Assembly (NCBI GenBank): GCA_902598315.1
Contig: CACKBP010000001.1
Span: 97,565-161,564, forward strand
Direction of reading: 5' to 3'
Length of the DNA stretch: 64,000 nucleotides
DNA from: an uncultured Pelagibacteraceae bacterium
GTDB lineage: Bacteria > Pseudomonadota > Alphaproteobacteria > Pelagibacterales > Pelagibacteraceae
Shown here: one piece after another, positions 45,175 through 52,421 of the stretch
How positions within the stretch are numbered: the first letter of the stretch is position 1
How the letters are laid out: each line of letters begins with the position of its first letter
Program-made: the position numbers and the translations under genes
The notes under the pieces: generated by a model
Told to the model about the DNA's origin: nothing
What the model saw: the letters and a program-made list of their open reading frames with translations, nothing else
The model's database searches: none

Positions 45175-45214
45175 TGATTTTCCCCCTTATTGTTTCTCTA
45201 ATCGTTTCGTTCAT
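45167..45214 (-). CDS. Possible 15-aa leader ORF overlapping the metY start
   Basis: ATG at 45214 preceded by CGGAG; reads MNETIRETIRGKING and stops at a TGA inside the second and third metY codons, so the metY ATG lies inside it in another frame. The arrangement would allow translational coupling to metY. It is short enough to be chance; its start lies in one arm of the switch-like repeat described below. Confidence 0.35.
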   Translation of the reverse strand: MNETIRETIRGKING

Positions 45215-45270
45215 TTTTCTCCGTCTTTCTGGAGAAGTATGAACGAAATTTAATTCAGTTCATCTTCTCC
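45209..45270 (-). promoter_or_regulatory. Alternative-pairing element between SAM-V and metY
   Basis: On the transcript strand two near-identical ribosome-binding-site/ATG segments occur, GGAGAAGATGAAC (45270-45258) and GGAGAAAAATGAAC (45222-45209). Between them GTTCATACTTCTCC (45244-45231) can pair with either one: 13 bp with one bulge to the first, 12 bp with a two-base internal loop to the second. The first copy directly follows the SAM-V pseudoknot and starts a two-codon ORF (ATG AAC TGA). This looks like an expression platform; the function is inferred. Confidence 0.55.
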
Positions 45271-45322
45271 TTTTTAGTACTTCGGCATATGCCAGGTGTA
45301 CAATATGGTTCAAATACCTGGT
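45266..45322 (-). ncRNA. SAM-V riboswitch
   Basis: On the minus strand CCAGGT...ACCTGG forms the P1 stem, and the loop bases TTGTAC can pair with GTAC of GAAGTACTAAAAAGGAG to form the H-type pseudoknot, with the CTAAAAA core shared by SAM-II and SAM-V. A ribosome-binding GGAG lies at its 3' end, as expected for a translational SAM-V switch. Identified by pattern from the published SAM-II/SAM-V tandem upstream of metY in Pelagibacter; no covariance search was done. Confidence 0.75.
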
Positions 45323-45340
45323 TTTATTTTAGATTGTTCC

Positions 45341-45370
45341 AAAAAAAAACCACCGGCTAAAGCGGTGGTC
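45341..45370 (-). terminator. Rho-independent terminator of the SAM-II expression platform
   Basis: ACCACCG-CTTTAGC-CGGTGGT followed by nine T residues on the minus strand. Its loop-side CGCTTTAGC is the exact complement of GCTAAAGCG at the 3' end of the SAM-II aptamer, so terminator and anti-terminator are mutually exclusive. Confidence 0.88.
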
Positions 45371-45379
45371 GTATGACTT

Positions 45380-45434
45380 AAACGCTTTAGCTGGATTTAT
45401 TTAGCGCCCGCAAGTTGTTTTAACTCGGCGCTTT
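45380..45434 (-). ncRNA. SAM-II riboswitch
   Basis: AAAGCGCC-GAGTTAAAACAACTTGCGGGCGCT forms the P1 stem AGCGCC/GGGCGCT, with a TTGC loop segment able to pair with AGCTAAAGC, the conserved SAM-II pseudoknot core. The aptamer begins at the predicted transcription start. With SAM bound the GCTAAA segment is held in the pseudoknot and the downstream terminator can form. Matches the alphaproteobacterial SAM-II consensus by eye. Confidence 0.85.
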
Positions 45435-45439
45435 CATTG

Positions 45440-45468
45440 ATTATCAATTACAAATAAGCTGATGTCAA
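45440..45468 (-). promoter_or_regulatory. metY promoter
   Basis: On the minus strand TTGACA (45468-45463), a 17-base spacer and GATAAT (45445-45440), the best promoter match in the window. The predicted start is near 45433, the first base of the SAM-II aptamer. The TGA inside TTGACA is the stop codon of the upstream VOC gene. Confidence 0.75.
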
Positions 45469-45866
45469 CTATTAATTTTTAGCGTTTTAAGCTCTAAAAT
45501 GTTACCGTGAGGATCCTTAATAAAGAAAGTTTCTTGCTGCTCTTTTTTACCTTCAAATCTTGTGTAGGGTGGATCTAAATATTGAACATTATTTTTTTTA
45601 AGATTTTCTTTAATTTTACCAAATACATCAGGTTCTAAGTGAACTCCAAAATGAGGCACTGGAACTTTTCCCATATCTACATCATGCCTCTCGTTAGGTA
45701 ATTTCATATCAGTTTTATGAAGTGTTAATTCATTTCCCCAAAAATCAACATCTACCCATTTGTCCTCTTCTCGATTGCCTAGTTTGCAGCCTAAAATATC
45801 AGTATAAAATTTAGTTGCAGTTTTTAAATCTCCTGCTGGAACTGCTAAATGAAATGGTCTACTCAT
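45465..45866 (-). CDS. VOC (glyoxalase/dioxygenase) family protein
   Basis: 133 aa, one vicinal-oxygen-chelate module pair: FHLAVPAGDLKTATKFYTDILGCKLG at the start and HFGVHLEP...FFIKDPHGNILELKTL at the end, with candidate metal ligands His6, the His in HFGVHLE and Glu in NILELK. Substrate unknown. Its stop codon lies within the -35 box of the metY promoter. Divergent from cysE with 59 bases between. Confidence 0.85.
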   Translation of the reverse strand: MSRPFHLAVPAGDLKTATKFYTDILGCKLGNREEDKWVDVDFWGNELTLHKTDMKLPNERHDVDMGKVPVPHFGVHLEPDVFGKIKENLKKNNVQYLDPPYTRFEGKKEQQETFFIKDPHGNILELKTLKINS

Positions 45867-45925
45867 GAAAACTTATATATATAATACTTTTAATTTTGCA
45901 AGTAGACATTATATACATATTATAA

Positions 45926-46501
45926 ATGAACGAATACTTAGAATCTATAAAATCAAGGGATCCTGCCGCAAAATCTATTTTGAGTATAATACTCACATAT
46001 CCTGGGGTTAAAGCAGTATTTTTTCATAATTTATCTAATTTTTTTTACAAAGCAGGCTTTGATTTGGTCGCAAGAATTATCTCACAAACAGTAAGATTTT
46101 TCACAGGAATCGAAATTCATCCTGGAGCAAAAATTGGAAAAAATTTATTTATTGACCATGGTATGGGAGTAGTTATTGGTGAAACTTCTGAGATAGGCGA
46201 TAACGTAACTATTTATCAAACAGTAACTCTAGGAGGAAGTTCGCCTAGCATAGATAGCGAAAGACAACGTCATGAAAAAAGACATCCCACAATAGGAAAC
46301 GATGTTGTAATTGGTTCTGGTGCTCAAATAATTGGTCCAATAAAAGTTGGTAATGGCGCAAGAATTGCAGCCAATGCTGTGGTAGTCAAAGATGTAGAAG
46401 ACAACGCTACAATGGTTGGAATACCAGCCAGAGCGGTTAAAGTTGGAAACAAAGGAAGCTTTAGGCCTTATGGAGTTGATGATAAAGTAAAAGATGAGTA
46501 A
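45926..46501 (+). CDS. cysE: Serine O-acetyltransferase
   Basis: Makes O-acetylserine for cysteine synthesis. 191 aa, the short form lacking most of the N-terminal helical domain of E. coli CysE. Left-handed beta-helix with hexapeptide repeats: [44 protein letters not shown] and [35 protein letters not shown]. The DHG motif carries the catalytic pair. Overlaps msrB by 8 bases; the neighbours metY and msrB are also sulfur genes. Confidence 0.93.
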   Translation: MNEYLESIKSRDPAAKSILSIILTYPGVKAVFFHNLSNFFYKAGFDLVARIISQTVRFFTGIEIHPGAKIGKNLFIDHGMGVVIGETSEIGDNVTIYQTVTLGGSSPSIDSERQRHEKRHPTIGNDVVIGSGAQIIGPIKVGNGARIAANAVVVKDVEDNATMVGIPARAVKVGNKGSFRPYGVDDKVKDE

Positions 46502-46868
46502 AAATGATTGGGATCCTGATTTAACGCCGGAACAAAATTATATTTTAAAGCAAGAGGGTACAGAGCCACCTGGAAGTAGCTCTCTGATAAAAGAGCAAAG
46601 AGATGGCTCGTATCATTGTGTAGGGTGTGGCACAAAACTTTTTAGTTCCGATACCAAGTTTGATAGCGGCTCTGGCTGGCCTTCATTTTTTGAGTCTCTA
46701 CCTAACGTTTTTGAGGAAAAGATAGACTTAAACATTGGTTATCCAAGGACTGAGTATCATTGTAAAAAATGTGGAGGTCATCACGGACATTTATTTGATG
46801 ATGGTCCCAAGCCTACCGGAAAACGTTACTGCAATAATGGAGTTTGTCTTTTCTTCAAACCTAAATAA
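46494..46868 (+). CDS. msrB: Peptide-methionine (R)-S-oxide reductase, cytoplasmic
   Basis: Reduces the R epimer of methionine sulfoxide in proteins. 124 aa without a signal peptide. Two zinc CxxC pairs ([10 protein letters not shown] and [13 protein letters not shown]), [12 protein letters not shown], and the catalytic Cys in [13 protein letters not shown] second MsrB at 51400 differs by an export signal. It overlaps cysE and is followed after one base by an FkbM methyltransferase gene. Confidence 0.95.
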   Translation: MSKNDWDPDLTPEQNYILKQEGTEPPGSSSLIKEQRDGSYHCVGCGTKLFSSDTKFDSGSGWPSFFESLPNVFEEKIDLNIGYPRTEYHCKKCGGHHGHLFDDGPKPTGKRYCNNGVCLFFKPK

Positions 46869-46869
46869 A

Positions 46870-47592
46870 ATGTCTTCAGAAAAATCTTTACTTTTGAATT
46901 TTGCAAAAAAACACTCTTTTTTTAAAAAAATTTATTTTTTCTATAATATTTATATAAGGAATTTAAAGTTTCTTTTTAATGGCTCTCAATTTAATGAAGA
47001 CAAAAAAATAAAAAGTTTATTTGAGAATAACTTCAAAGGTAAGTATCTAGATATTGGTTGTTATCATCCAACGAAAGTAAATAACACCTTAAGTCTTTAT
47101 AGAAATGGATGGCATGGAATGAATATTGATTTAAATCACTTTACTATAGAACTATTTAAATATGCTCGGCCTAAAGATATTAATGTATGCGCGGCTTTAT
47201 CTAGCAGGAAAGAAAAAAAAAAATTATATTTTTTAGGAGATTTAGACCCAAAAAATACTTTAGATTTTTATCATATAAAATGGCTTAAGAAATATTTTAA
47301 TGTATTATCTAAAGATATTAAAACTAAAATTATAAAAACTACTAAATTACAAGATCTATTAAATAAGTATAATTTTAAAAAAATAGATTTTTTGAACATC
47401 GACATTGAAGGTCATGAAGCTGAAGTACTAAAGAATTTTAATTTTGATAAATATAGGGTAAAAGTTATATGCATAGAAATACTTGATTACAATAAATCAA
47501 AAAAAAGAAAGATTATTTCTTTTCTAAAAAAAAGAGGTTTTTCATTGAGAAAAAAATTTACTGTTAATTATATTTTTGAAAAAAATAAGTAA
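46870..47592 (+). CDS. FkbM-family SAM-dependent methyltransferase
   Basis: 240 aa from the ATG at 46870 (MSSEKSLLLNF); the track start at 46735 lies inside msrB. SAM-binding region GKYLDIGCYHPTKVNNTLSLYRNGWHGMNIDLN (about 57-89) and the FkbM-specific FLNIDIEGHEAEVLKNFNFDKY (about 177-198). Family members O-methylate sugars, lipids or peptides; the target is unknown. It has very high A+T even for this window and few neighbours of related function. Confidence 0.85.
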   Translation: MSSEKSLLLNFAKKHSFFKKIYFFYNIYIRNLKFLFNGSQFNEDKKIKSLFENNFKGKYLDIGCYHPTKVNNTLSLYRNGWHGMNIDLNHFTIELFKYARPKDINVCAALSSRKEKKKLYFLGDLDPKNTLDFYHIKWLKKYFNVLSKDIKTKIIKTTKLQDLLNKYNFKKIDFLNIDIEGHEAEVLKNFNFDKYRVKVICIEILDYNKSKKRKIISFLKKRGFSLRKKFTVNYIFEKNK

Positions 47593-47614
47593 TATTCACA
47601 AAATTTTATCCACA
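47592..47614 (+). other. Pair of DnaA-box-like nonamers
   Basis: TTATCCACA (47606-47614) matches the DnaA-box consensus exactly; ATATTCACA (47592-47600) is one base off the common TTATTCACA variant. They are tandem, five bases apart, in the gap after the FkbM gene. A single perfect 9-mer is expected about once by chance in this much AT-rich sequence, so the weight rests on the pairing. Confidence 0.3.
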
Positions 47615-47628
47615 CAATTAAAAGGTTT

Positions 47629-47657
47629 TTGAATACAACCTCGTGATAAAATAATCT
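47629..47657 (+). promoter_or_regulatory. Candidate promoter of the histidine phosphatase gene
   Basis: TTGAAT (47629-47634), a 17-base spacer and TAATCT (47652-47657). The predicted start near 47664 coincides with a small hairpin TTGCCATG...CAAGGCAA (47663-47688), which would form the 5' end of the transcript, about 57 bases before the ATG. Confidence 0.45.
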
Positions 47658-47720
47658 TTTGATTGCCATGTCCTCTAGACCAAGGCAACATAAGTTTGTT
47701 AGATTATCATTTCATCCACC

Positions 47721-48275
47721 ATGAAGAAGCAAATTATTTCCCTACTGATACTACTTTCATTTTCTTCGTCTTACACTTACTCTTCAGAACATTTTTGGAA
47801 ACCTGCAAAAGATGGGGACAAGATTATATTAATTAGACATGCTTTAGCCCCGGGAGGAGGAGATCCGGAAGGATTTAATATTAAAGATTGTAGAACACAA
47901 AGAAATTTAAACGAAATAGGCATCAATCAATCCAAAAAAATTGGCAAACTTTTTGAGGAAAAAAAAATTAAGATTGATCAAGTTTTATCAAGTCAGTGGT
48001 GCAGGTGCAAGGACACTGCTAAATATGCATTTGGTGAATTTAAAGAATTTTCTGCGTTAAACTCTACCTTTAGCCCACCGTTTGATAAAAATGAAAAAAA
48101 ACAAATTAAAGAATTGAAAAGTTTTATAAAAAATTGGGACGGGCAAGGTAAAAATTTAGTTTTAGTGACTCATTATGTTGTCATCTTAGCCATGACTGGA
48201 GAAGCACCTCGTTCTGGAGAATTAATTATTACTGATAAAAACTTTAATGTTTTATCTTCAATCAATACTTTTTAG
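47721..48275 (+). CDS. Exported histidine phosphatase family protein
   Basis: 184 aa. N-terminal signal peptide (KKQIISLLILLSFSSSYTYSSE), then the phosphohistidine motif IILIRHALAPGGGDPEGF (about residue 32-49), LNEIGINQSKKIG, SQWCRCKDTA and the second catalytic His in LVLVTHYVVILAMTG. The insertion after RHA resembles the SixA/Ais-like periplasmic branch. Substrate unknown. It converges on the next gene with a 4-base overlap. Confidence 0.85.
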   Translation: MKKQIISLLILLSFSSSYTYSSEHFWKPAKDGDKIILIRHALAPGGGDPEGFNIKDCRTQRNLNEIGINQSKKIGKLFEEKKIKIDQVLSSQWCRCKDTAKYAFGEFKEFSALNSTFSPPFDKNEKKQIKELKSFIKNWDGQGKNLVLVTHYVVILAMTGEAPRSGELIITDKNFNVLSSINTF

Positions 48276-48616
48276 AAAAAAATTAAATATAAGATTGTTA
48301 ATAAAATCAAATATTCTAATGAGGTCTTAATCCTGATTAACCTACTTTTGTCACTAATTTTTGAATTTATATAAAGTTTTATTCTTGCAAAAGCTATCTG
48401 CACCAAAATGACACTAAGTATTATTCCTAATATTGCGTGGTAAAAACTGAAATTTTTTAGTCCATAAAAACAAGCTGCAATAAAAGTAAACCAAGAAATG
48501 TTTGTTACGAATAAAGTAATTAAAATTCCTGATCCCTTTTTAAAAATACTTTGAGACTTTATAAAGGTGTATGACCACAATAGAGTGAATAAAAAACCTA
48601 TGTATTTAAATATCAT
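48272..48616 (-). CDS. Small membrane protein of unknown function
   Basis: 114 aa with four hydrophobic segments (FKYIGFLFTLLWSYTF, ILITLFVTNISWFTFIAACFYG, FYHAILGIILSVILVQIAFA, LEYLILLTILYLIFF) and a basic loop RIKLYINSKISDKSRLIRIK. No family recognised. It is divergent from ccdA, so a shared regulatory region of about 50 bases separates them. Confidence 0.6.
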   Translation of the reverse strand: MIFKYIGFLFTLLWSYTFIKSQSIFKKGSGILITLFVTNISWFTFIAACFYGLKNFSFYHAILGIILSVILVQIAFARIKLYINSKISDKSRLIRIKTSLEYLILLTILYLIFF

Positions 48617-48666
48617 GAGCCAATATTGTATTTGCGGTAAAGTTGAAAGGCAAATATAAAGTAATC

Positions 48667-49383
48667 ATGATCATTAAACTCGCGTTTGCTTTTGGAGCTG
48701 GATTCATAAGTTTTTTTACTCCATGCGTACTTCCGATAATCCCTGGATACATTTCTTATATAACTGGAAAAGATTTAGGAGAAATAGATAAAAACAAATC
48801 AATAGTTTTAACAAAAACTATTCTTTTCTCATTAGGGTTTTCTTTTGTTTTTATAATTCTCGGTGCAGCAGCCTCAGCAATCGGAAACGTATTGCTTTTT
48901 TTTTCGAATGAACTTCGAATTGTCGCTGGTTTAATTATAATTATTTTTTCTTTACAAATGTTAGGTTTTTTAAATTTCTCCTTTTTAAATGCTGAAAAAA
49001 GATTTGAAACATCTTCAAATTATAAAGATAATTATGCTTTCCCTTTTGTAGTTGGAGCAGCATTTGCATTTGGTTGGACACCATGTATTGGTCCAGTGTT
49101 AGGTTCAATCATTGCTTTATCAGCAACCGAAGCAACAATCAGTAAAGGAATTTTGTTATTGTCATTTTACTCTCTTGGACTAGCTATACCATTTATATTA
49201 TCTGGTTATTATATGAGTAGATTTTTAAACACTAAAAAAGGTTTTGGTAAATACTACGGCACAATCACAAAAACCGGTGGAGCTATTCTTTTAGCCACGG
49301 GTATTTTAATTACAACTAACTATATACAAGTGATAAGCTATTATATTTTGACGAGCTTTCCTATTCTCGCTAAGCTTGGCTAA
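48667..49383 (+). CDS. ccdA: CcdA/DsbD-type thiol-disulfide transmembrane electron carrier
   Basis: Six-helix membrane protein that carries reducing power from cytoplasmic thioredoxin to periplasmic partners. 238 aa from the ATG at 48667; the track starts at an in-frame TTG (48643). The two redox cysteines lie in SFFTPCVLPIIPGYISYITG (about 22-41) and AFGWTPCIGPVLGSIIALSA. No thioredoxin-like domain is fused. Possible partners are apocytochrome c maturation proteins or the exported MsrB encoded at 51400. Coupled to rbsK (TAATG). Confidence 0.92.
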   Translation: MIIKLAFAFGAGFISFFTPCVLPIIPGYISYITGKDLGEIDKNKSIVLTKTILFSLGFSFVFIILGAAASAIGNVLLFFSNELRIVAGLIIIIFSLQMLGFLNFSFLNAEKRFETSSNYKDNYAFPFVVGAAFAFGWTPCIGPVLGSIIALSATEATISKGILLLSFYSLGLAIPFILSGYYMSRFLNTKKGFGKYYGTITKTGGAILLATGILITTNYIQVISYYILTSFPILAKLG

Positions 49384-50291
49384 TGAGTGAAATTTGTGTT
49401 CTAGGTATATTTGTTGCAGACATAAGTTTTTCTGGTTCCAAAATTCCATCAATCGGTGAAACAATATTAGGAACAAAATATAATGTGGGACCAGGAGGCA
49501 AAGGAAGCAACCAAGCAATATGTATTGCTAGATTAGGAGGAAAAGTAAATTTTTTTTCTAAAATTGGTAAAGACACTTATGGTAAATTAGCTTTAGAGAC
49601 TTTCAAAAAAAATAATATTGATACAAAACACATAATTCAAAACGAAAATCTTCAAACAGGTGTCGCAGGTATTTTAGTTGACAAAAATTCCGGTAAAAAT
49701 GCTATAAATGTAATTACAGGTGCACCATCTACACTGACACTAGAAGATCTTAAAGATCAAATTAATCTAATAAAAAAATCAAAAATATTTCTCACCCAAC
49801 TAGAAGTGCCATTAGATGTAACATTACATTGCCTTAAAGTAGCAAAAGAAAACAAAGTCTTAACTATTTTAAATCCTGCTCCAGCATCCAAGCTATCAAA
49901 TGAATTTTTCAAGAATATTGATTTTTTCACACCTAATGAAACCGAGGCAGAATTCTATACAGGTGTTAAAATTGCTAATGAAGAAGATGCAAAAGTGGCC
50001 TCACAAAAATTGCTTCAACTAGGAATGAAAAAAATAATAATAACACTTGGCGAAAAAGGTCTTTTTTATTCTGATGGAAATGAGGATATATATTTAAAAG
50101 CTAACACGGTTAAAGCTTTAGATACCACCGGAGCAGGCGACGCTTTTAACGGAGGTTTGGCCTTTGGATTATCTTTGGGAAAACCGATAAAAGAATGCTT
50201 AGAATTAGCAAATAAAGTTGCTGGAATTTCTACAACAAAGCTTGGCGCTGGGGATGCTATGCCATTTACAAAAGATCTAAAACTCTTTTAA
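49383..50291 (+). CDS. rbsK: Ribokinase (PfkB family)
   Basis: Phosphorylates ribose to ribose-5-phosphate. 302 aa. PfkB signatures: GETILGTKYNVGPGGKGSNQAICIARLGG (about 25-53, ribokinase-type GGKGxNQA) and ALDTTGAGDAFNGGLAFGLS (about 248-267, catalytic Asp). Coupled to ccdA by a one-base overlap with no obvious functional link; it converges on the SGNH hydrolase gene with a 15-base overlap. Another sugar kinase substrate is possible, but the motif fit is good. Confidence 0.9.
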   Translation: MSEICVLGIFVADISFSGSKIPSIGETILGTKYNVGPGGKGSNQAICIARLGGKVNFFSKIGKDTYGKLALETFKKNNIDTKHIIQNENLQTGVAGILVDKNSGKNAINVITGAPSTLTLEDLKDQINLIKKSKIFLTQLEVPLDVTLHCLKVAKENKVLTILNPAPASKLSNEFFKNIDFFTPNETEAEFYTGVKIANEEDAKVASQKLLQLGMKKIIITLGEKGLFYSDGNEDIYLKANTVKALDTTGAGDAFNGGLAFGLSLGKPIKECLELANKVAGISTTKLGAGDAMPFTKDLKLF

Positions 50292-51392
50292 AAGTTTTTC
50301 TGCTATTACTCTGTTACCTTCAGCGTTAAAATGAACATCATTCCAAAAATAATACTTTTTATAAACCTCTAGGTAAGAGGTTCTCTTTTTTTCTTCAAAA
50401 AAATAGGGAAAAAAGTTTATAAATTTAGTACATTTTTTTTCACAGAAACTTCTCCATATATTTACATGTTTAGAATTTTCATCGTTAAATTCCAATTGTT
50501 GTGGCCAAGGATAGACCGCTAAACTCAATTTAATATTATTTTTTTTTAATAACTCATAAAGCTTGTTCATAGCAAATATCATTTCATCTTGAGTTTTAGT
50601 AATGGAGCCTTGATAACCATCTAACTCTCCATCAGATTTATAAGTCCACATAGCTTTTTTGCTTGCTCTTTCATTAAATATTGGCTTTTCGCTATTTGAA
50701 GGCGGCACTTCTTTATTCAACCTACTGTTCATTTTGATTACAAACATGTAATAGTTTGTTAAAGGAAAATTATACCTTAAAAATTTTCTTCTTTTTAAAT
50801 TTTTTTCTTTTGCTTTTCTTTCTGAAATTGAAAAATCATCATTTAATTTATAAAATGTATTGTCATCAAACACATCACTTATGTCTATAAAAACTATAAT
50901 ATGTTTAAACTTATAATCATTATCTAATAAATATTTTACTTTTGATAAATATATATTTGGAGCATATGAAGTGACTCCTAGATTAGCTACAGATATATTT
51001 TTTTTATCTTCAAATATTCCCACAAAAGTGTTTTCATAATTTAGCGATACACCTTCAACAAAAGAGTCTCCTAAAAAAGCAATTTCAAAATTTTTATCTC
51101 TTTCAAAACCACACTTATATTTAAAACCGTGATTATCTGTGCAAAGAGTATAAAAATTATCAAAACTAGGGGTTTTGTCATATCTTATATTTTCTCTCAA
51201 TGTGTGATGATAAAATTTATGGTCAATTCTAATTAACCTCTCATAAAAATTAGTTTTTGATAAATATGGATCTAGACCTTTTAAAATTAGTTTCCCCAAA
51301 AAAAAATCTATTAAGAGGGAAAGGGAAAAAGTTATAAAGATTACAATTATAAACAATTTAATTGTATTAGTAATTTTTTTGACTAATAACAT
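50277..51392 (-). CDS. Membrane-anchored SGNH-hydrolase-like protein
   Basis: 371 aa. One N-terminal membrane helix (about 12-33) anchors a periplasmic domain with the SGNH block I IAFLGDSFVEGVSLNYENTF (Ser in GDS, about 109), a block with NLGVTSYAP and the catalytic D-x-x-H in FWNDVHFNAEGNRVIAEKLL near the C-terminus. Such proteins are esterases or O-acyl transferases acting on polysaccharide or lipid; the substrate is unknown. It follows the exported msrB gene at an eight-base gap. Confidence 0.78.
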   Translation of the reverse strand: MLLVKKITNTIKLFIIVIFITFSLSLLIDFFLGKLILKGLDPYLSKTNFYERLIRIDHKFYHHTLRENIRYDKTPSFDNFYTLCTDNHGFKYKCGFERDKNFEIAFLGDSFVEGVSLNYENTFVGIFEDKKNISVANLGVTSYAPNIYLSKVKYLLDNDYKFKHIIVFIDISDVFDDNTFYKLNDDFSISERKAKEKNLKRRKFLRYNFPLTNYYMFVIKMNSRLNKEVPPSNSEKPIFNERASKKAMWTYKSDGELDGYQGSITKTQDEMIFAMNKLYELLKKNNIKLSLAVYPWPQQLEFNDENSKHVNIWRSFCEKKCTKFINFFPYFFEEKKRTSYLEVYKKYYFWNDVHFNAEGNRVIAEKLLKEF

Positions 51393-51399
51393 TTCACTA

Positions 51400-51852
51400 C
51401 TACTCTGGTTTAAATATTAGACATAGACCATTGCTACAAAATCTTTTTCCATTTGCACCTGGGCCGTCATTAAATACATGCCCATGATGAGCTCCACACT
51501 TAGCACAATGATATTCAGTTCTTACCATACCAAATTTGTAATCGATTTTTGTTTTGAAAGCTCCAGGCAAAGCCTCAGAAAAAGATGGCCAACCTGTACC
51601 ACTGTCGAATTTACTGGTAGAAGCAAAAAGTTTATTTCCACAATTAGCACAATGATAAAAACCCCTCCTATTTTCTCTTAGTAAATCACTAGAAAAAGGT
51701 CTTTCTGTTCCCTCATTGAACATTATTTCTTTTTGTTTTTTTGTAAGGTTTTTATTGATAATTTTATTTGTATTAGCAAATAGTGAGTTTAAAGGAAGAA
51801 TAAAAGAAGAAAAAATTGTTAAGCTTAAATATTTTAAAAAATTTCTCCTCAT
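51400..51852 (-). CDS. msrB: Peptide-methionine (R)-S-oxide reductase, exported (Tat signal)
   Basis: 150 aa. N-terminal twin-arginine type signal MRRNFLKYLSLTIFSSFILPLNSLFA, so a periplasmic form is likely. The catalytic domain has both zinc CxxC pairs (HCANCGNKLF, HCAKCGAHHGHVF), SGTGWPSFSEAL and the catalytic Cys in KRFCSNGLCLIF. It differs in sequence from the cytoplasmic copy at 46494. Overlaps grxC by 4 bases. A periplasmic MsrB needs an electron source; CcdA at 48667 is a candidate. Confidence 0.9.
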   Translation of the reverse strand: MRRNFLKYLSLTIFSSFILPLNSLFANTNKIINKNLTKKQKEIMFNEGTERPFSSDLLRENRRGFYHCANCGNKLFASTSKFDSGTGWPSFSEALPGAFKTKIDYKFGMVRTEYHCAKCGAHHGHVFNDGPGANGKRFCSNGLCLIFKPE

Positions 51853-52109
51853 TCTCCTTTTAAAATTTTATCTAATTCACCGTTTCTGTTCGCTTCCTGA
51901 AGTTTATCATTACCACCAATGTAATGATCACCAATAAAAATTTGAGGAATAGTTCTTACGCCATTGGTTCTTTGTAACATTTCTTTTGCGTTAGCTGGAT
52001 CTGCCCAAATATCTATTTCCTCTACCTCAACATTTTTTGTTTTTAATAACGCTTTAGCTGCTGCACAAAATGAGCAAGGATTGCCAGTATACATTGTGAC
52101 TTTTTTCAT
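51849..52109 (-). CDS. grxC: Glutaredoxin 3
   Basis: 86 aa dithiol glutaredoxin that reduces disulfides with glutathione. The active site NPCSFCAAAKALL is at about residues 10-22 (CSFC instead of the usual CPYC), RTIPQIFIGDHYIGGNDKL carries the cis-Pro and the GG-D glutathione site. Overlaps the exported msrB gene by 4 bases and lies two bases from the next gene, giving an operon TIGR03643-grxC-msrB-SGNH. Confidence 0.93.
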   Translation of the reverse strand: MKKVTMYTGNPCSFCAAAKALLKTKNVEVEEIDIWADPANAKEMLQRTNGVRTIPQIFIGDHYIGGNDKLQEANRNGELDKILKGE

Positions 52110-52111
52110 AA

Positions 52112-52408
52112 TTAATATATATCAGTTAATTTAATTTTTTCTCTAAGTTTTTTTCTACCTAACTGAAACTTTTTCCTGTGTTTAATGCTAGTATTGTGTA
52201 CTCTTTTCCTCCACAAACGGAAGGAGCCTGGTTTTAAATTTTTCCGCATTATTTTAATTACTTGTGACTCATTCTTTCCAGTTTTTTCTTTTATTTCTTC
52301 AAAAGTAATTCTATCTGCCCAAGCAGCCCAAATAATCCAATTATCATCCTTTTCTTTAGGCTCAGGGTTTTTAACTCTTGTTTGAGGGATAAAACTTTTT
52401 TTCTTCAT
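52112..52408 (-). CDS. TIGR03643 (DUF2805) family protein
   Basis: 98 aa, basic, no membrane segment. Core IIWAAWADRITFEEIKEKTGKNESQVIKIMRKNLKPGSFRLWRKRVHNTSIKHRKKF matches the small family TIGR03643, which has a predicted helix-turn-helix-like part (ITFEEIKEKTGKNESQVIKIMR); nucleic acid binding is a guess. It is divergent from the LysE gene with only 13-25 bases between the start codons. Confidence 0.82.
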   Translation of the reverse strand: MKKKSFIPQTRVKNPEPKEKDDNWIIWAAWADRITFEEIKEKTGKNESQVIKIMRKNLKPGSFRLWRKRVHNTSIKHRKKFQLGRKKLREKIKLTDIY

Positions 52409-52421
52409 AAATTTATATATA

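Noticed and set aside
47592-47720. Chromosomal replication origin
   Set aside because: Only two DnaA-box-like sites, no cluster of boxes, and no typical origin neighbours such as hemE, dnaA, dnaN or gidA/parAB.
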